From NCBI RefSeq assembly GCF_002162375.1, contig NZ_CP021425.1, positions 3,604,766 to 3,668,765 of the forward strand: a stretch of DNA of 64,000 nt, written 5' to 3'. Within the stretch, counting starts at the first letter, position 1, and the number at the start of each line of letters is the position of its first letter. The translations under genes were made by a program, and so were the position numbers. The stretch is from Oleiphilus messinensis. Its GTDB lineage: Bacteria; Pseudomonadota; Gammaproteobacteria; Pseudomonadales; Oleiphilaceae. Below are positions 40,738 to 50,243 of this stretch, one piece after another. A model generated the notes under the pieces. It saw only the letters and a list, made by a program, of their open reading frames with translations, made no database searches and was not told where the DNA came from.

Positions 40738-42810
40738 TTGCGATACGTTTCTAGAATGGCGCACCGGGGTCGCTTCACATTCACTGCAACTTGCGGTTTC
40801 TTCGAACACATCAAGGTTAACAGCGGCACGTTGATATTTGTGCTCACCTGTGTGATGAGTTTATTCAGTATAGCTAGCGCACAAGCACAACAAGACCCTG
40901 GCCGGTCTGAAATCAGGGCGAATTCAGAGCATAATTCCCAGGCTAAACTGGCCACATTTGCCCATATGTTGATTGATGAAGGGGGCAGTAAAATTATTAC
41001 GGATATTGCCTCCACACCTGCTACCGCTTTTTCGGCGTTGCCCACGTCAACACAATCCAGAGCACCAGTACACTCAGAAAAACAGCTTGACCTGTCGTTG
41101 ATCAGCGATACCGGTTTTACCCTGAATCAAGGCTTCAGTGACAGTGCCTTCTGGCTTAAGATTCCCGTCAAAAACCCGACATTACAGCAGGTGGAGCGCT
41201 TGGTGGTTGTCGGTAACCCACAACTTGAAGATGTTTCTTTCTATCTGGTCTCCGAGGACTCCGCTGAACAATTTTATTTTACCGGTAGCAGCAAACCCTT
41301 CTATGAGCGCCCATGGCTTAATACCGCTTTTGTGTTCCCGGTCAATTTAGCAGCACAGAGCGAAGCGCAGATCTACCTCCGCATTCACAGCAACAAGGCC
41401 GTTTTCACCGCCATTGCGATAAAAAGCCACCAGTCGTTCCAGTTTCAAGAAGGCCTGACCCGCTTGTTGATGGGCATTTTCGGGGGGCTGTTGTTTGCTT
41501 TTTCACTGTTCCATTTCGGTTTGTATTTCTCCAACCGGTCGCGCCAGTATCTGTTTCACGCGATTATGAGCTTGAGCTTCGTGTTACTGTTACTGCAGCA
41601 AACCGGTACCCTGTATCCACTGTTATGGCCCGAATTCGAATTCTGGAATGCTGTCGCAGGCTCTGTCTTTGCGATCATCGCAGGACTGTTCACCGCGTTG
41701 TTTTCCTATGATTATCTAAACATCCGCCGATACCGTAAACCCCGCTCCGTTTTTGTACTACTGTGTTTTCTTTCAACACTGGCGCTGGTCAATTTATTAT
41801 TCCTCCTGAAACCGGAGATTTACTTTCAAATCGCTATACCCTTCACGCTGGTGGCACTGGTAATCGGGCTGGGTATCTCCCTCTCGGGCATTACCCGTCC
41901 TGGCTACAAAACCCACTATCACTGCCTGGGTTTATTCAGCCTGACAATCGGAGTACTTTGTATTTTACTGGTCAACCTGCAGTTTTCCGATTCAAGCTGG
42001 TTATTAAATGTTGCCTGGCCTGTCGCCTGTACGATTCATGTCTTCGCACAGTCCGTCGCTTTATTCGACAAACAGCACGAAGAAAAAATGACTGTTTTAA
42101 GAGCGCAGGATTTCAAACTGGCAGAAGAAAAAGCATTAATCGAAGATCAGCAAGCCGCCCTGCTCAAGGAGCGCAAAACCAATGAAGAACAATACAATAC
42201 GCTTTTCGCACAGCAGCAATCCCAGGCTATTCTTGAGAAAAAGATAAAAAAACGAACAGAAGAGCTGGATCATGCCAAACAACAGATCACCGAGCTCACC
42301 ATTACGGATGGCCTGACCGGATTGAAAAACCGCCGCTATCTGGATGAAATTTATTACACGGAATGCAAACGAGCTCAACGCCAACAAACCTGGCTGGCCA
42401 TTGTTCTGGCTGAACTGGATGACTATTTCGAAATCATTGAAGAACTCGGTGAACAAGCCGCACAAAAAGCCCTTGCAGCGACCGCACGACAGTTAAAAAA
42501 GGCATCCGGACGGGCCAGTGACGTGGTTGCACGATACGATGTCGCTACATTTTGCCTCTTACTACCCAATACACCAGACAATGCCGCTCAGGATATCGCC
42601 GAAACCCTGCGAGCAAATATCGAGAACACCCTTTGCGAATTTGAAAACCAGCAAATGAAACTCACCATTTCTCTGGGTCTGGCCTGTGTGGTACCGCAAT
42701 CAGTTGCGGATGGTTTTCACCTGGCAGACAACTCTCACAAAGCGCTCATGGAAGCGAAGAAAAAAGGCGGGAATCAGGTCGTTTACTTTACACCCGAGCA
42801 CGACGTTTAA
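40738..42810 (+). CDS. 7TMR-DISM sensor protein with a degenerate GGDEF domain
   Basis: A 690-residue protein: N-terminal membrane or signal segment, a periplasmic 7TMR-DISM sensor (about 100-240; DSAFWLKIPVKNP, YLRIHSNKA), seven membrane helices (about 245-450), a coiled coil (about 455-525) and a C-terminal GGDEF-fold domain starting ITDGLTGLKNRRYLDE. The catalytic GG[DE]EF loop is replaced by D601-V-A-T-F605 and the metal-binding DxD region reads AELDDYFEII, so diguanylate cyclase activity is unlikely. Start as given; it lacks a strong ribosome site. Confidence 0.8.
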   Translation: MRYVSRMAHRGRFTFTATCGFFEHIKVNSGTLIFVLTCVMSLFSIASAQAQQDPGRSEIRANSEHNSQAKLATFAHMLIDEGGSKIITDIASTPATAFSALPTSTQSRAPVHSEKQLDLSLISDTGFTLNQGFSDSAFWLKIPVKNPTLQQVERLVVVGNPQLEDVSFYLVSEDSAEQFYFTGSSKPFYERPWLNTAFVFPVNLAAQSEAQIYLRIHSNKAVFTAIAIKSHQSFQFQEGLTRLLMGIFGGLLFAFSLFHFGLYFSNRSRQYLFHAIMSLSFVLLLLQQTGTLYPLLWPEFEFWNAVAGSVFAIIAGLFTALFSYDYLNIRRYRKPRSVFVLLCFLSTLALVNLLFLLKPEIYFQIAIPFTLVALVIGLGISLSGITRPGYKTHYHCLGLFSLTIGVLCILLVNLQFSDSSWLLNVAWPVACTIHVFAQSVALFDKQHEEKMTVLRAQDFKLAEEKALIEDQQAALLKERKTNEEQYNTLFAQQQSQAILEKKIKKRTEELDHAKQQITELTITDGLTGLKNRRYLDEIYYTECKRAQRQQTWLAIVLAELDDYFEIIEELGEQAAQKALAATARQLKKASGRASDVVARYDVATFCLLLPNTPDNAAQDIAETLRANIENTLCEFENQQMKLTISLGLACVVPQSVADGFHLADNSHKALMEAKKKGGNQVVYFTPEHDV

Positions 42811-42932
42811 CAAAACCTTAATAAAGCACCTGTGATTCAACAATATTTCACAATACGCTACAGAAATAAGGATGATTACGGCTTCGGTCACGCTATGATA
42901 ATGTGACACAGTTAACATTTTGGGGCTTCGTA

Positions 42933-44396
42933 ATGATTAAAGGGCTCAGTCAATGGTTGTCTTATTTAGAGAACAGCCAACTTCCGGTACTCAAGGAAAC
43001 GCTCCGCCGAATTCTGCAAATTACCGAGAGTGACCGTGCGACGGTTTCGCGCCTGGCAGAAACCATTATGAAAGACCCGGATCTCGCCGCGAGTGTCTTG
43101 AAACTTGCCAACTCAGCGATGTACAACCCGACCCGAACTACCGTCAATACGGTCAGTCGAGCGATTATGGTCATTGGCTTCAATTCAGTTAAATCAATGG
43201 CAATTACCAGCCTGCTGGTGGACCAACTCAAGAAAACCTCAAAGCGAACCCAGCTGTTTCGGTGCCTGACAAAATCCGTTCATGCTGCCGTGCAAGCGCG
43301 CTTCCTCGCTCGGCAATGCCAACCACAGTCCGAGGAAGAGGTTTTCGTTGCGGCATTGCTGGTAAACATTGGTGAAGCCGCTTTCTGGTCCGTTGACAAT
43401 AAAGAAATTGATTTGCTGAGTGACGAATACGAGGGCAAAGGCTATCTCGATGCGCCCACCCAAAGAGACATTTTGGGCACGACCTTCCGTGCCCTGAGCC
43501 AGGCTCTAGTCAGTCGCTGGCAACTGGGCAGCCTGCTCGAGGAAAGCCTGGGTGAACACATTTACTCCAAAGAAGCCCAAATCGTCAAAGCAGCGACGTC
43601 TATCGCACACATCCACCTGGAAAACAAAACAGAATCAGGACCGGCCTCACTGCGCCTGATGCAACCGCTGTTGCAGCGCCCGGAACCGGTGATCAAAAGA
43701 GTTATTGCCGAGAATACGAAAGCCGCTATTGCGCTTGCGGAAGCCTTGGGCATCCCCCACGCCAAAAAATATTTAAATTCGGAACCGGTCAGGGAAATCA
43801 GTGTTCAGGAGACTGACCCATTGTTGCAATTGAACTATCTGCAACAAATTACCGCCATGCCCAATGGTAAAATTTCCGATGAAATGATCGAAGCCGTGAT
43901 GGCCGGATTACATTTAGGGGTTGGCTTTGAACGGGTCGGCATTTTCTTGAGCAAAGATTTGGATTTCCTGCACCCTGCTGTCGAAAAAACGCCTCCAGGG
44001 GCCAGCGCCCGTGGCAGCCACCAATTTCAATTGTATAAATTCATTGGCAAAGGCACGGATAAGTGGTTTTCCGGAAGAACCTGTAAGGTTCGATTCGGCT
44101 TACCAATGGGCAAAGTATTTCGCTTCGAGGAAAAAGCACGCATTCTGGAAACAGACGAAGCGCCCCCTAAAGCCGAATTGCAGTTCCATGCCCCGTTTGT
44201 CAGTACCAAAATTCCGTCTCTAGGGGTTCTATGTGGTCTCAGAAACCGCTATACCGTATTGGTCTATGCTGACCGTTGCAACCTCGCGAGAATTGATCAG
44301 GATCGCATTCGCAGCTTCCAGCTCTTTGCGCAACAACTGATGTACAAAATGGCTGACCGGAAACCGGTGCTCTCGATTGAGAGCTGCGAAATCTAG
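42933..44396 (+). CDS. HDOD-domain protein
   Basis: A 487-residue protein from the ATG at 42933 (MIKGLSQWLSYLEN); the ORF begins 10 codons earlier, without support. The HDOD domain (about 15-210) reads DPDLAASVLKLANSAMYNP and AIMVIGFNSVKSMAITSLLV, without the HD metal residues; the C-terminal half resembles a degenerate GAF-like domain. HDOD proteins take part in signalling and chemotaxis-related regulation. It follows the degenerate GGDEF gene on the same strand, about 120 bp downstream. Confidence 0.8.
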   Translation: MIKGLSQWLSYLENSQLPVLKETLRRILQITESDRATVSRLAETIMKDPDLAASVLKLANSAMYNPTRTTVNTVSRAIMVIGFNSVKSMAITSLLVDQLKKTSKRTQLFRCLTKSVHAAVQARFLARQCQPQSEEEVFVAALLVNIGEAAFWSVDNKEIDLLSDEYEGKGYLDAPTQRDILGTTFRALSQALVSRWQLGSLLEESLGEHIYSKEAQIVKAATSIAHIHLENKTESGPASLRLMQPLLQRPEPVIKRVIAENTKAAIALAEALGIPHAKKYLNSEPVREISVQETDPLLQLNYLQQITAMPNGKISDEMIEAVMAGLHLGVGFERVGIFLSKDLDFLHPAVEKTPPGASARGSHQFQLYKFIGKGTDKWFSGRTCKVRFGLPMGKVFRFEEKARILETDEAPPKAELQFHAPFVSTKIPSLGVLCGLRNRYTVLVYADRCNLARIDQDRIRSFQLFAQQLMYKMADRKPVLSIESCEI

Positions 44397-44413
44397 TACT
44401 CAAACACGATGAC

Positions 44414-45310
44414 TTAATTTGAGTTTATATTTCCAGACACACGAATGATCTCCCTGGCCAGCAATTCTGCCGCAGGCCGAGCCTCCAATGCCATATTGAC
44501 AACCAAGTACAATGCAATTTCCCGATGCGATTGCCAGGCAATATCTAACTGAACCAATTCTCCGGAAGCGAGATCTTCTTCAATAATGGATTCCGGGATA
44601 AACGCAAAACCCAATCCCTCCCGGAGTATTTTACGACTGGTTGCGAAATGACTGACGGTCCATCGTTTTTCCGAACCAAGCCAGCCTGAATTTTGTTCGC
44701 GCTTGGTTCCGCTATCGCGCAACACGACCTGCAAGTGATGGCGTAAATCTTCATCGGTAATACGTTCTTTTTGGGCCAGAGGGTGACGGTGATGCACCAC
44801 TGGCAACATGCGGATTGTATTCAGGAAAGTGCCGTTGTACCCGGGTGGCACTCTTGACGTAACAACCAATGTGGCCCGTCCATCCAAAAGGGCTTCATCT
44901 GTTCCGCTGAGCGAGGTTTCCAGCACCCGGACACGGGTTTGTGGGGAAACTTCTGCCAGTTTTTGAAAGGCAATCAGTAAAGGTTTCAGATTTGCGATAA
45001 CATCAACCGCCAATGTGACCTCGGATTCCCAGCCCTTGGCGAGATGTGCGGCAACACTTTCCGCTTCGTAGGCGCGGTCGAGGATTTCCACAGCACGTCG
45101 ATACAGAATTTTACCCTCTTCGGTTAGCTCTGCTTTTCGCCCACGCATTTGAAACACATCCACGGGGAGCTGGTCTTCAAGCTTTTGGATCGCATAACTA
45201 ATGGTCGATTGACTCTTGTTGAGCGCCTCTGCCGCCATGGCATGGGTGCCCGTTTCCACAACAGCTCTCAGAGCCGCCCATTGCTCAATCGTAATTCGAG
45301 GTGTCTTCAT
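44414..45310 (-). CDS. LysR-family transcriptional regulator
   Basis: A 298-residue protein with the LysR winged helix at the N-terminus (VVETGTHAMAAEALNKSQST, ISYAIQKLEDQL) and a two-lobed effector domain (VTLAVDVIANLKPLLIAFQK). It is divergent from the azoreductase gene, which is its likely target; LysR regulators next to such reductases often respond to quinones or other electrophiles, but the inducer here is unknown. Confidence 0.92.
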   Translation of the reverse strand: MKTPRITIEQWAALRAVVETGTHAMAAEALNKSQSTISYAIQKLEDQLPVDVFQMRGRKAELTEEGKILYRRAVEILDRAYEAESVAAHLAKGWESEVTLAVDVIANLKPLLIAFQKLAEVSPQTRVRVLETSLSGTDEALLDGRATLVVTSRVPPGYNGTFLNTIRMLPVVHHRHPLAQKERITDEDLRHHLQVVLRDSGTKREQNSGWLGSEKRWTVSHFATSRKILREGLGFAFIPESIIEEDLASGELVQLDIAWQSHREIALYLVVNMALEARPAAELLAREIIRVSGNINSN

Positions 45311-45339
45311 TTACTCGTCTCAGCAACGCTTTTCAGCGT

Positions 45340-45411
45340 GTTTACAATCCGTTTACCGTTTACAATCCGTTTACCGTTTACAATCCGTTTACCGTTTACA
45401 ATCCGTTTACG
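45340..45411. repeat. Four tandem copies of an 18-bp unit in the lysR/azoR intergenic region
   Basis: The unit GTTTACAATCCGTTTACC is repeated four times with essentially no divergence (the last copy differs at its final base). It begins 29 bp upstream of the lysR-type start codon. Each unit contains two GTTTAC words, so it may be a cluster of protein-binding sites or a slippage-prone spacer. Confidence 0.95.
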
Positions 45412-45467
45412 TCGTTAAATTAATCCGTATTAACTACAGAATATAGTCAACCTAGCCTTTCATATCC

Positions 45468-45483
45468 AATATATCGATATATT
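45468..45483. promoter_or_regulatory. Candidate LysR-type operator
   Basis: AATATATCGATATATT is a perfect 16-bp palindrome between the divergent genes, followed by an AT-rich promoter-like stretch before azoR. LysR regulators bind such interrupted A/T palindromes. A related palindrome, CGATATAG-AA-CTATATCG, occurs at 46360-46377. Confidence 0.5.
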
Positions 45484-45568
45484 TAAGTCATTTTATTCAC
45501 TTATATATCTATTTTTTTGTTGTATTATCATTTCCATCAAGTCAATCACACAATTTCGGAGCGACAAC

Positions 45569-46183
45569 ATGACTCACATTCTTCACATTGACAGCAGCAT
45601 CTTGAACAATAACAGCGTATCCAAAGAATTGACTAAACAGCTGGTTGACAAATTGGCCGCAAAACTGGGTCAGGCGACAGTTACCTACCGAGATCTGGGG
45701 AATGAAGCCGTCCCACATCTGGACAATGCGCACCTCACGTCAATCATGACTCCCGCCGAAGATAGGAATGAGAAGCAACAACAGCAAGCTGCGTATTCTG
45801 ACCAACAGATTGAACAAGTGCAAGCCGCCGATATTATTGTCCTGGGTGCCCCTATGTATAACTTTAGTGTCGCATCCGGACTTAAAGCATGGTTTGATCA
45901 TATCGCCCGTGCCGGTGTGACGTTCCGCTATACTGCAAACGGCCCTGAAGGACTGTTAAAAAACAAGAAAGTCTATCTCGTAACTTCACGCGGCGGGTTT
46001 CATCAAAACCAGCCCAGTGATACCCAGCTGCCCTTCGTAGAGACTTTTTTGAAGTTCATCGGTCTTGATGATATCGACGTTATTTACGCTGAAGGCGTGA
46101 ATCTGGGGGACTCGCAACGCCAGACTGCCCTGGAAACGGCTAGCAAGAAAATTTCAGCAACAGTTGCAGAATCGATAGCTTAA
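45569..46183 (+). CDS. azoR: FMN-dependent NADH-azoreductase
   Basis: A 204-residue flavodoxin-like protein: MTHILHIDSSILNNNSVSKE (FMN phosphate site), LGAPMYNFSVASGLKAWFDH (the PMYNF block of AzoR) and VTSRGGFHQNQPS. The family reduces azo compounds and quinones at the expense of NADH and protects against thiol stress. The start has a CGGAG site. Divergent from the LysR-type gene. Confidence 0.93.
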   Translation: MTHILHIDSSILNNNSVSKELTKQLVDKLAAKLGQATVTYRDLGNEAVPHLDNAHLTSIMTPAEDRNEKQQQQAAYSDQQIEQVQAADIIVLGAPMYNFSVASGLKAWFDHIARAGVTFRYTANGPEGLLKNKKVYLVTSRGGFHQNQPSDTQLPFVETFLKFIGLDDIDVIYAEGVNLGDSQRQTALETASKKISATVAESIA

Positions 46184-46204
46184 CATCTGACTGCATTCGG
46201 CAAA

Positions 46205-46231
46205 GGGTTGTATGCGAAAAACATGCAACCC
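46205..46231 (+). terminator. Hairpin after azoR
   Basis: GGGTTGTATG (46205-46214) pairs with CATGCAACCC (46222-46231) across a 7-nt A-rich loop, 21 bp after the stop. There is no T-run, so it may be Rho-dependent or merely protective. Confidence 0.5.
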
Positions 46232-46725
46232 GCCTCATTCCTGATCGTTGTGATTCGGTAACGGCACGGTTCTGTAAAACGCACACATCCACATCAAATT
46301 CTCCATGGGCATGAGCCTGTCACACTGATCGTTTTTTAATCACACCCAATAAACGCACGCGATATAGAACTATATCGAATAAAAAACAACCTTCTAAGCT
46401 GATCAAACGATAAACAATTGTTTGTGCTCAGGAATCGTTAGTGACTATACTGATCACTCAAGGATCTGTTGAATAAGTGTACACGCCAATCAGTAACCTG
46501 ATGTCGACGTCACTTGTGGTATCTGTCCATTAAGCAGTACCGTTCTTCGTTCAAGCACCCCGATTTGTTCTGCGACTCTGGAACCCCGTGTCTGTGTGAC
46601 TTTGACCAGGAACTCGAATCTCAAGCGAACGATCTTTGTTTGTGACATGAAGTCACTAGTTACGTCTGAGTGTGACGGACGCCCAGCAGAATTATAAAAA
46701 CAATAAGCTCTGGAGACTCCCTAAT
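46232..46725. promoter_or_regulatory. Long upstream region of the cytochrome oxidase operon
   Basis: No gene recognised. It contains the perfect palindrome CGATATAG-AA-CTATATCG (46360-46377) and an AGTGA-CTATACTGA-TCACT dyad (about 46440-46458). These may be operators of the cox operon. The promoter itself could not be placed with confidence. Confidence 0.35.
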
Positions 46726-47865
46726 ATGCAATCACTGTGTAATCGGTGGGTAGTATCTGAATATTCGTTAATCGCTGTTCTGTTAACGTTAGTTCCATCT
46801 GTCTCATTGGCTGAATACGGGCTCAACATGACGCCTGGTATAACAGATGTCAGCCAATCAATTTACGACCTGCACATGACCATTTTCTGGATTTGTGTGG
46901 CGATCGGTGTCGTTGTCTTTGGCGTGATGTTCTACGCCATGTTCAAGTATCGGAAAAGCAAAGGCGCTGTGCCCGCCCAGTTTCACGAAAGTACGACGGT
47001 AGAAATTATCTGGACAATCATTCCGGTTGTGATCCTGATTGCTATGGCAATACCGGCAACAGGTACACTTAAACAGATATATGATACCAGTGAATCTGAC
47101 ATTGATATCAAAATCACAGGCTATCAATGGAAGTGGCAGTATGAGTACATCAATGACGGTGTCGGCTTTTTCAGCAACCTCTCCACCCCTCAAGATCAAA
47201 TCTACAACCGGGAAGAAAAAGGCGAACACTATCTTCTGGAAGTCGATGAGCCACTTGTCATTCCAATTAACAAAAAAGTTCGTTTTCTGGTCACGGCCAA
47301 TGACGTAATTCACTCCTGGTGGGTGCCTGCACTCGCGGTTAAAAAAGATGCAATCCCGGGTTTCATCAATGAATCCTGGGCCATGGCCAAGGAGCCGGGT
47401 GTATATCGTGGCCAATGTGCCGAACTGTGCGGCAAGGATCATGGCTTTATGCCGATTGTCGTTAAAGCCGTAACAGAACCGGAGTATCAGTCCTGGTTAG
47501 GTGCCAAGCAGGAAAAAGCGAGACTGGAACTCGCTGCCGCCAATAAGGTCTGGAGCATGGAAGAGCTCATGGAGAAAGGTGAAAAAGTCTACAACACAAT
47601 GTGTGCTGCCTGTCACCAGCAAAATGGTGCTGGTATTCCTCCTGCATTCCCTGCACTCAAGGGAAGCGCAATTGCACTCGGTCCCGTTGATAAACATATC
47701 GAAATGGTAGTGGACGGTGTATCGGGCACAGCGATGCAGGCATTTGGTGCTCAACTCAGCGACGTGGATCTTGCCGCCGTCATTACCTACGAGCGAAATG
47801 CCTGGGGTAACAACAAAGGCGACCTGGTCTTACCCAAAGATATCGCTGCAGCAAAATCAAAATAA
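46726..47865 (+). CDS. coxB: Cytochrome c oxidase subunit II with fused cytochrome c domain
   Basis: The ATG at 46726 (MQSLCNRWVVSEYS) begins a signal-like segment ending SVSLAEYG and has a GGAG site; the upstream 18 codons are not family-like. Two membrane helices follow (about 48-75 and 93-112). CuA ligands: H196, C231, C235, H239 and M242 (GQCAELCGKDHGFM). A C-terminal class I cytochrome c domain has C293-x-x-C-H297 (MCAACHQQNG), making this a caa3-type subunit that needs the Ccm system encoded at 21-29 kb. Confidence 0.95.
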   Translation: MQSLCNRWVVSEYSLIAVLLTLVPSVSLAEYGLNMTPGITDVSQSIYDLHMTIFWICVAIGVVVFGVMFYAMFKYRKSKGAVPAQFHESTTVEIIWTIIPVVILIAMAIPATGTLKQIYDTSESDIDIKITGYQWKWQYEYINDGVGFFSNLSTPQDQIYNREEKGEHYLLEVDEPLVIPINKKVRFLVTANDVIHSWWVPALAVKKDAIPGFINESWAMAKEPGVYRGQCAELCGKDHGFMPIVVKAVTEPEYQSWLGAKQEKARLELAAANKVWSMEELMEKGEKVYNTMCAACHQQNGAGIPPAFPALKGSAIALGPVDKHIEMVVDGVSGTAMQAFGAQLSDVDLAAVITYERNAWGNNKGDLVLPKDIAAAKSK

Positions 47866-47880
47866 AAACAGGAGGATCCC

Positions 47881-49464
47881 ATGAGTGCTGTGATAGAAAA
47901 CGAGTCTACCGAACACCACCACGGTCCTGCCAAAGGTATCGGGCGCTGGTTGTTCACCACAAACCACAAAGACATAGGCAGTATGTATCTGTGGTTCAGC
48001 TTTATTATGTTCCTGACCGGGGGCTGCATGGCCCTGATGATCCGGGCAGAGCTGTTCCAGCCCGGCATGCAAATCATTAACCCTGAGTTTTTCAACCAAA
48101 TGACCACCTTGCATGGTCTTATTATGGTGTTTGGTGCTGTCATGCCCGCGTTTGTGGGCTTGGCCAACTGGCTGATCCCGATGATGATCGGGGCCCCGGA
48201 CATGGCCCTACCGAGGATGAATAACTGGAGTTTCTGGATACTGCCCTTTGCTTTCGCGATGTTGTTATCGACATTGCTGATGGAAGGCGGCGCCCCGAAC
48301 TTTGGCTGGACATTTTATGCACCACTGTCGACAACATACGCACCGCCCAGTGTGACCTTTTTTATATTCGGGGTACACATGATGGGGATATCATCTATCA
48401 TGGGCGCAATTAATGTCATCGCCACGATAATCAACCTCCGCGCTCCCGGCATGACCTACATGAAAATGCCGTTATTCGTCTGGACCTGGTTTATCACCGC
48501 GTTCCTGTTGATTGCAGTCATGCCGGTTCTGGCAGGCGTAGTCACCATGATGCTCATGGACATCCATTTCGGTACCAGCTTCTTCAATGCCGCCGGTGGT
48601 GGTGACCCGGTACTGTTTCAACATGTCTTCTGGTTCTTCGGTCATCCGGAAGTGTATATCATGATCCTGCCCGCATTCGGTGTCGTATCACAAATTATCC
48701 CGACGTTCAGCCGCAAACCGCTGTTCGGCTATCATTCCATGGTCTGGGCGACTGCATCTATTGCAGGCTTATCCTTTATTGTCTGGGCCCATCATATGTT
48801 CACCGTAGGGATTCCATTGGTAGGTGAACTGTTTTTTATGTACGCCACCATGTTGATCGCGGTTCCCACCGGTGTCAAAGTATTTAACTGGGTAGCAACC
48901 ATGTTCAAAGGTTCCCTCAGTTTTGAGACACCCATGCTCTTTTCGGTCGCTTTCGTCATCTTGTTCACCATTGGCGGGTTTTCAGGGTTGATGCTCGCGA
49001 TAGCCCCGGCTGACTTCCAGTATCACGATACCTACTTTGTGGTTGCTCACTTCCACTACGTACTGGTACCGGGCGCGATATTCGGAATCTTCGCTGCGGT
49101 GTATTACTGGCTCCCCAAATGGTGTGGCCATATGGTGAATGATACCTTGGGCAAGGTTCATTTCTGGTTATCCTTTGTCGGGATGAACCTGGCATTTTTC
49201 CCCATGCATTTTCTCGGGCTTGCGGGTATGCCAAGACGGATTCCCGACTATGCGTTGCAATTTGCTGACTTCAACCAGATATCCAGCATCGGTGCCTTCA
49301 TGTTTGGTTTCACGCAGTTGCTGTTCCTGTACATTGTGATCAGCACCATCCGCCAGGGTAAGCAAGCCACTGCCGGTGTCTGGGAAGGTGCCGAAGGCCT
49401 GGAGTGGACGATACCATCCCCTGCCCCTTATCACACCTTCAGCACACCACCGGAGGTGAAATAA
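47881..49464 (+). CDS. coxA: Cytochrome c oxidase subunit I
   Basis: A 527-residue protein with 12 membrane helices. Haem a ligand in TTLHGLIMVF, CuB/Tyr cross-link region FWFFGHPEVYIMILPAFG, the HH pair in FIVWAHHMFTVG, and the last histidines in YFVVAHFHYVLV. It is the proton-pumping catalytic subunit. It has an AGGAG site 15 bp after coxB. Confidence 0.98.
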   Translation: MSAVIENESTEHHHGPAKGIGRWLFTTNHKDIGSMYLWFSFIMFLTGGCMALMIRAELFQPGMQIINPEFFNQMTTLHGLIMVFGAVMPAFVGLANWLIPMMIGAPDMALPRMNNWSFWILPFAFAMLLSTLLMEGGAPNFGWTFYAPLSTTYAPPSVTFFIFGVHMMGISSIMGAINVIATIINLRAPGMTYMKMPLFVWTWFITAFLLIAVMPVLAGVVTMMLMDIHFGTSFFNAAGGGDPVLFQHVFWFFGHPEVYIMILPAFGVVSQIIPTFSRKPLFGYHSMVWATASIAGLSFIVWAHHMFTVGIPLVGELFFMYATMLIAVPTGVKVFNWVATMFKGSLSFETPMLFSVAFVILFTIGGFSGLMLAIAPADFQYHDTYFVVAHFHYVLVPGAIFGIFAAVYYWLPKWCGHMVNDTLGKVHFWLSFVGMNLAFFPMHFLGLAGMPRRIPDYALQFADFNQISSIGAFMFGFTQLLFLYIVISTIRQGKQATAGVWEGAEGLEWTIPSPAPYHTFSTPPEVK

Positions 49465-49465
49465 A

Positions 49466-50230
49466 TTGACTATGAGCCGAGAAGCAGAACATGCAGCGGC
49501 TCATTCCCGTCAGCCGCACAATGAACACACCACTATAAGTGACAGCACCGCCCCGGAAGCCATTCACGATGGGCAGCAAGTGCGTCCGGACTCGACCAGA
49601 AAGGTGATAACCATGACCCTGATGGTTACCGCTTTGATGTTTGGCTTCGGCTTCGCACTGGTTCCACTGTACGATGTGTTTTGTAAATTAACGGGGATTA
49701 ATGGCAAGACCAATGATCAATACGAGATTACGGAAGCCGATCTCGCCGTTGATGAGAGTCGACAGGTCAAAATACAGTTTATCACCAGCAACAACGAGAA
49801 CATGGTCTGGGACTTCAAGCCCGTCGTCACCGAGGTGAAGGTGCACCCCGGTGAAGTTCAGATTGTTAATTTCAAGGTGCACAACCCGACCGATCGACCC
49901 ATGGTTGCTCAGGCGGTACCGAGTCTTTCACCCTCTGAAGGCACAAGCTACTTTCACAAAATTGAGTGTTTCTGTTTCAATCAGCAGCATTTAAACCCCG
50001 GAGAAAGTGCGCTCATGCCGTTGCAGTTTATGGTCGATAAGGATCTTCCGGATTATCTGGTTAAATTGACGCTGTCTTATACGCTTTTTGATCAAACCCC
50101 TTCCGAGGCCCCGCCCGTTGCTGTAACCCCCGGTAATAACCGTGAAAAACCTCCAGGCACATCGAGCACCACGCCTGATCGAACACTGAACAATAATAAT
50201 CAAGATTCAGACAAAGCGAATAACGCTTAA
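49466..50230 (+). CDS. ctaG: Cytochrome oxidase copper chaperone CtaG/Cox11
   Basis: A 254-residue protein: one membrane helix (about 48-67) and a periplasmic immunoglobulin-like domain with the copper-binding motif IECFCFNQQHLNPGES. It delivers copper to the CuB site. The start is ambiguous: a TTG at 49466 lies 8 bp after GGAGGT, whereas the ATG at 49472 is 14 bp away, so TTG initiation is quite possible. The Asn-rich C-terminal tail is longer than usual. Confidence 0.93.
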   Translation: MTMSREAEHAAAHSRQPHNEHTTISDSTAPEAIHDGQQVRPDSTRKVITMTLMVTALMFGFGFALVPLYDVFCKLTGINGKTNDQYEITEADLAVDESRQVKIQFITSNNENMVWDFKPVVTEVKVHPGEVQIVNFKVHNPTDRPMVAQAVPSLSPSEGTSYFHKIECFCFNQQHLNPGESALMPLQFMVDKDLPDYLVKLTLSYTLFDQTPSEAPPVAVTPGNNREKPPGTSSTTPDRTLNNNNQDSDKANNA

Positions 50231-50243
50231 CAGGAGGCATTTT

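Noticed and set aside
45340-45411. Tandem repeat taken as a CRISPR array
   Set aside because: The 18-bp units are directly adjacent without unique spacers and no cas genes are nearby.
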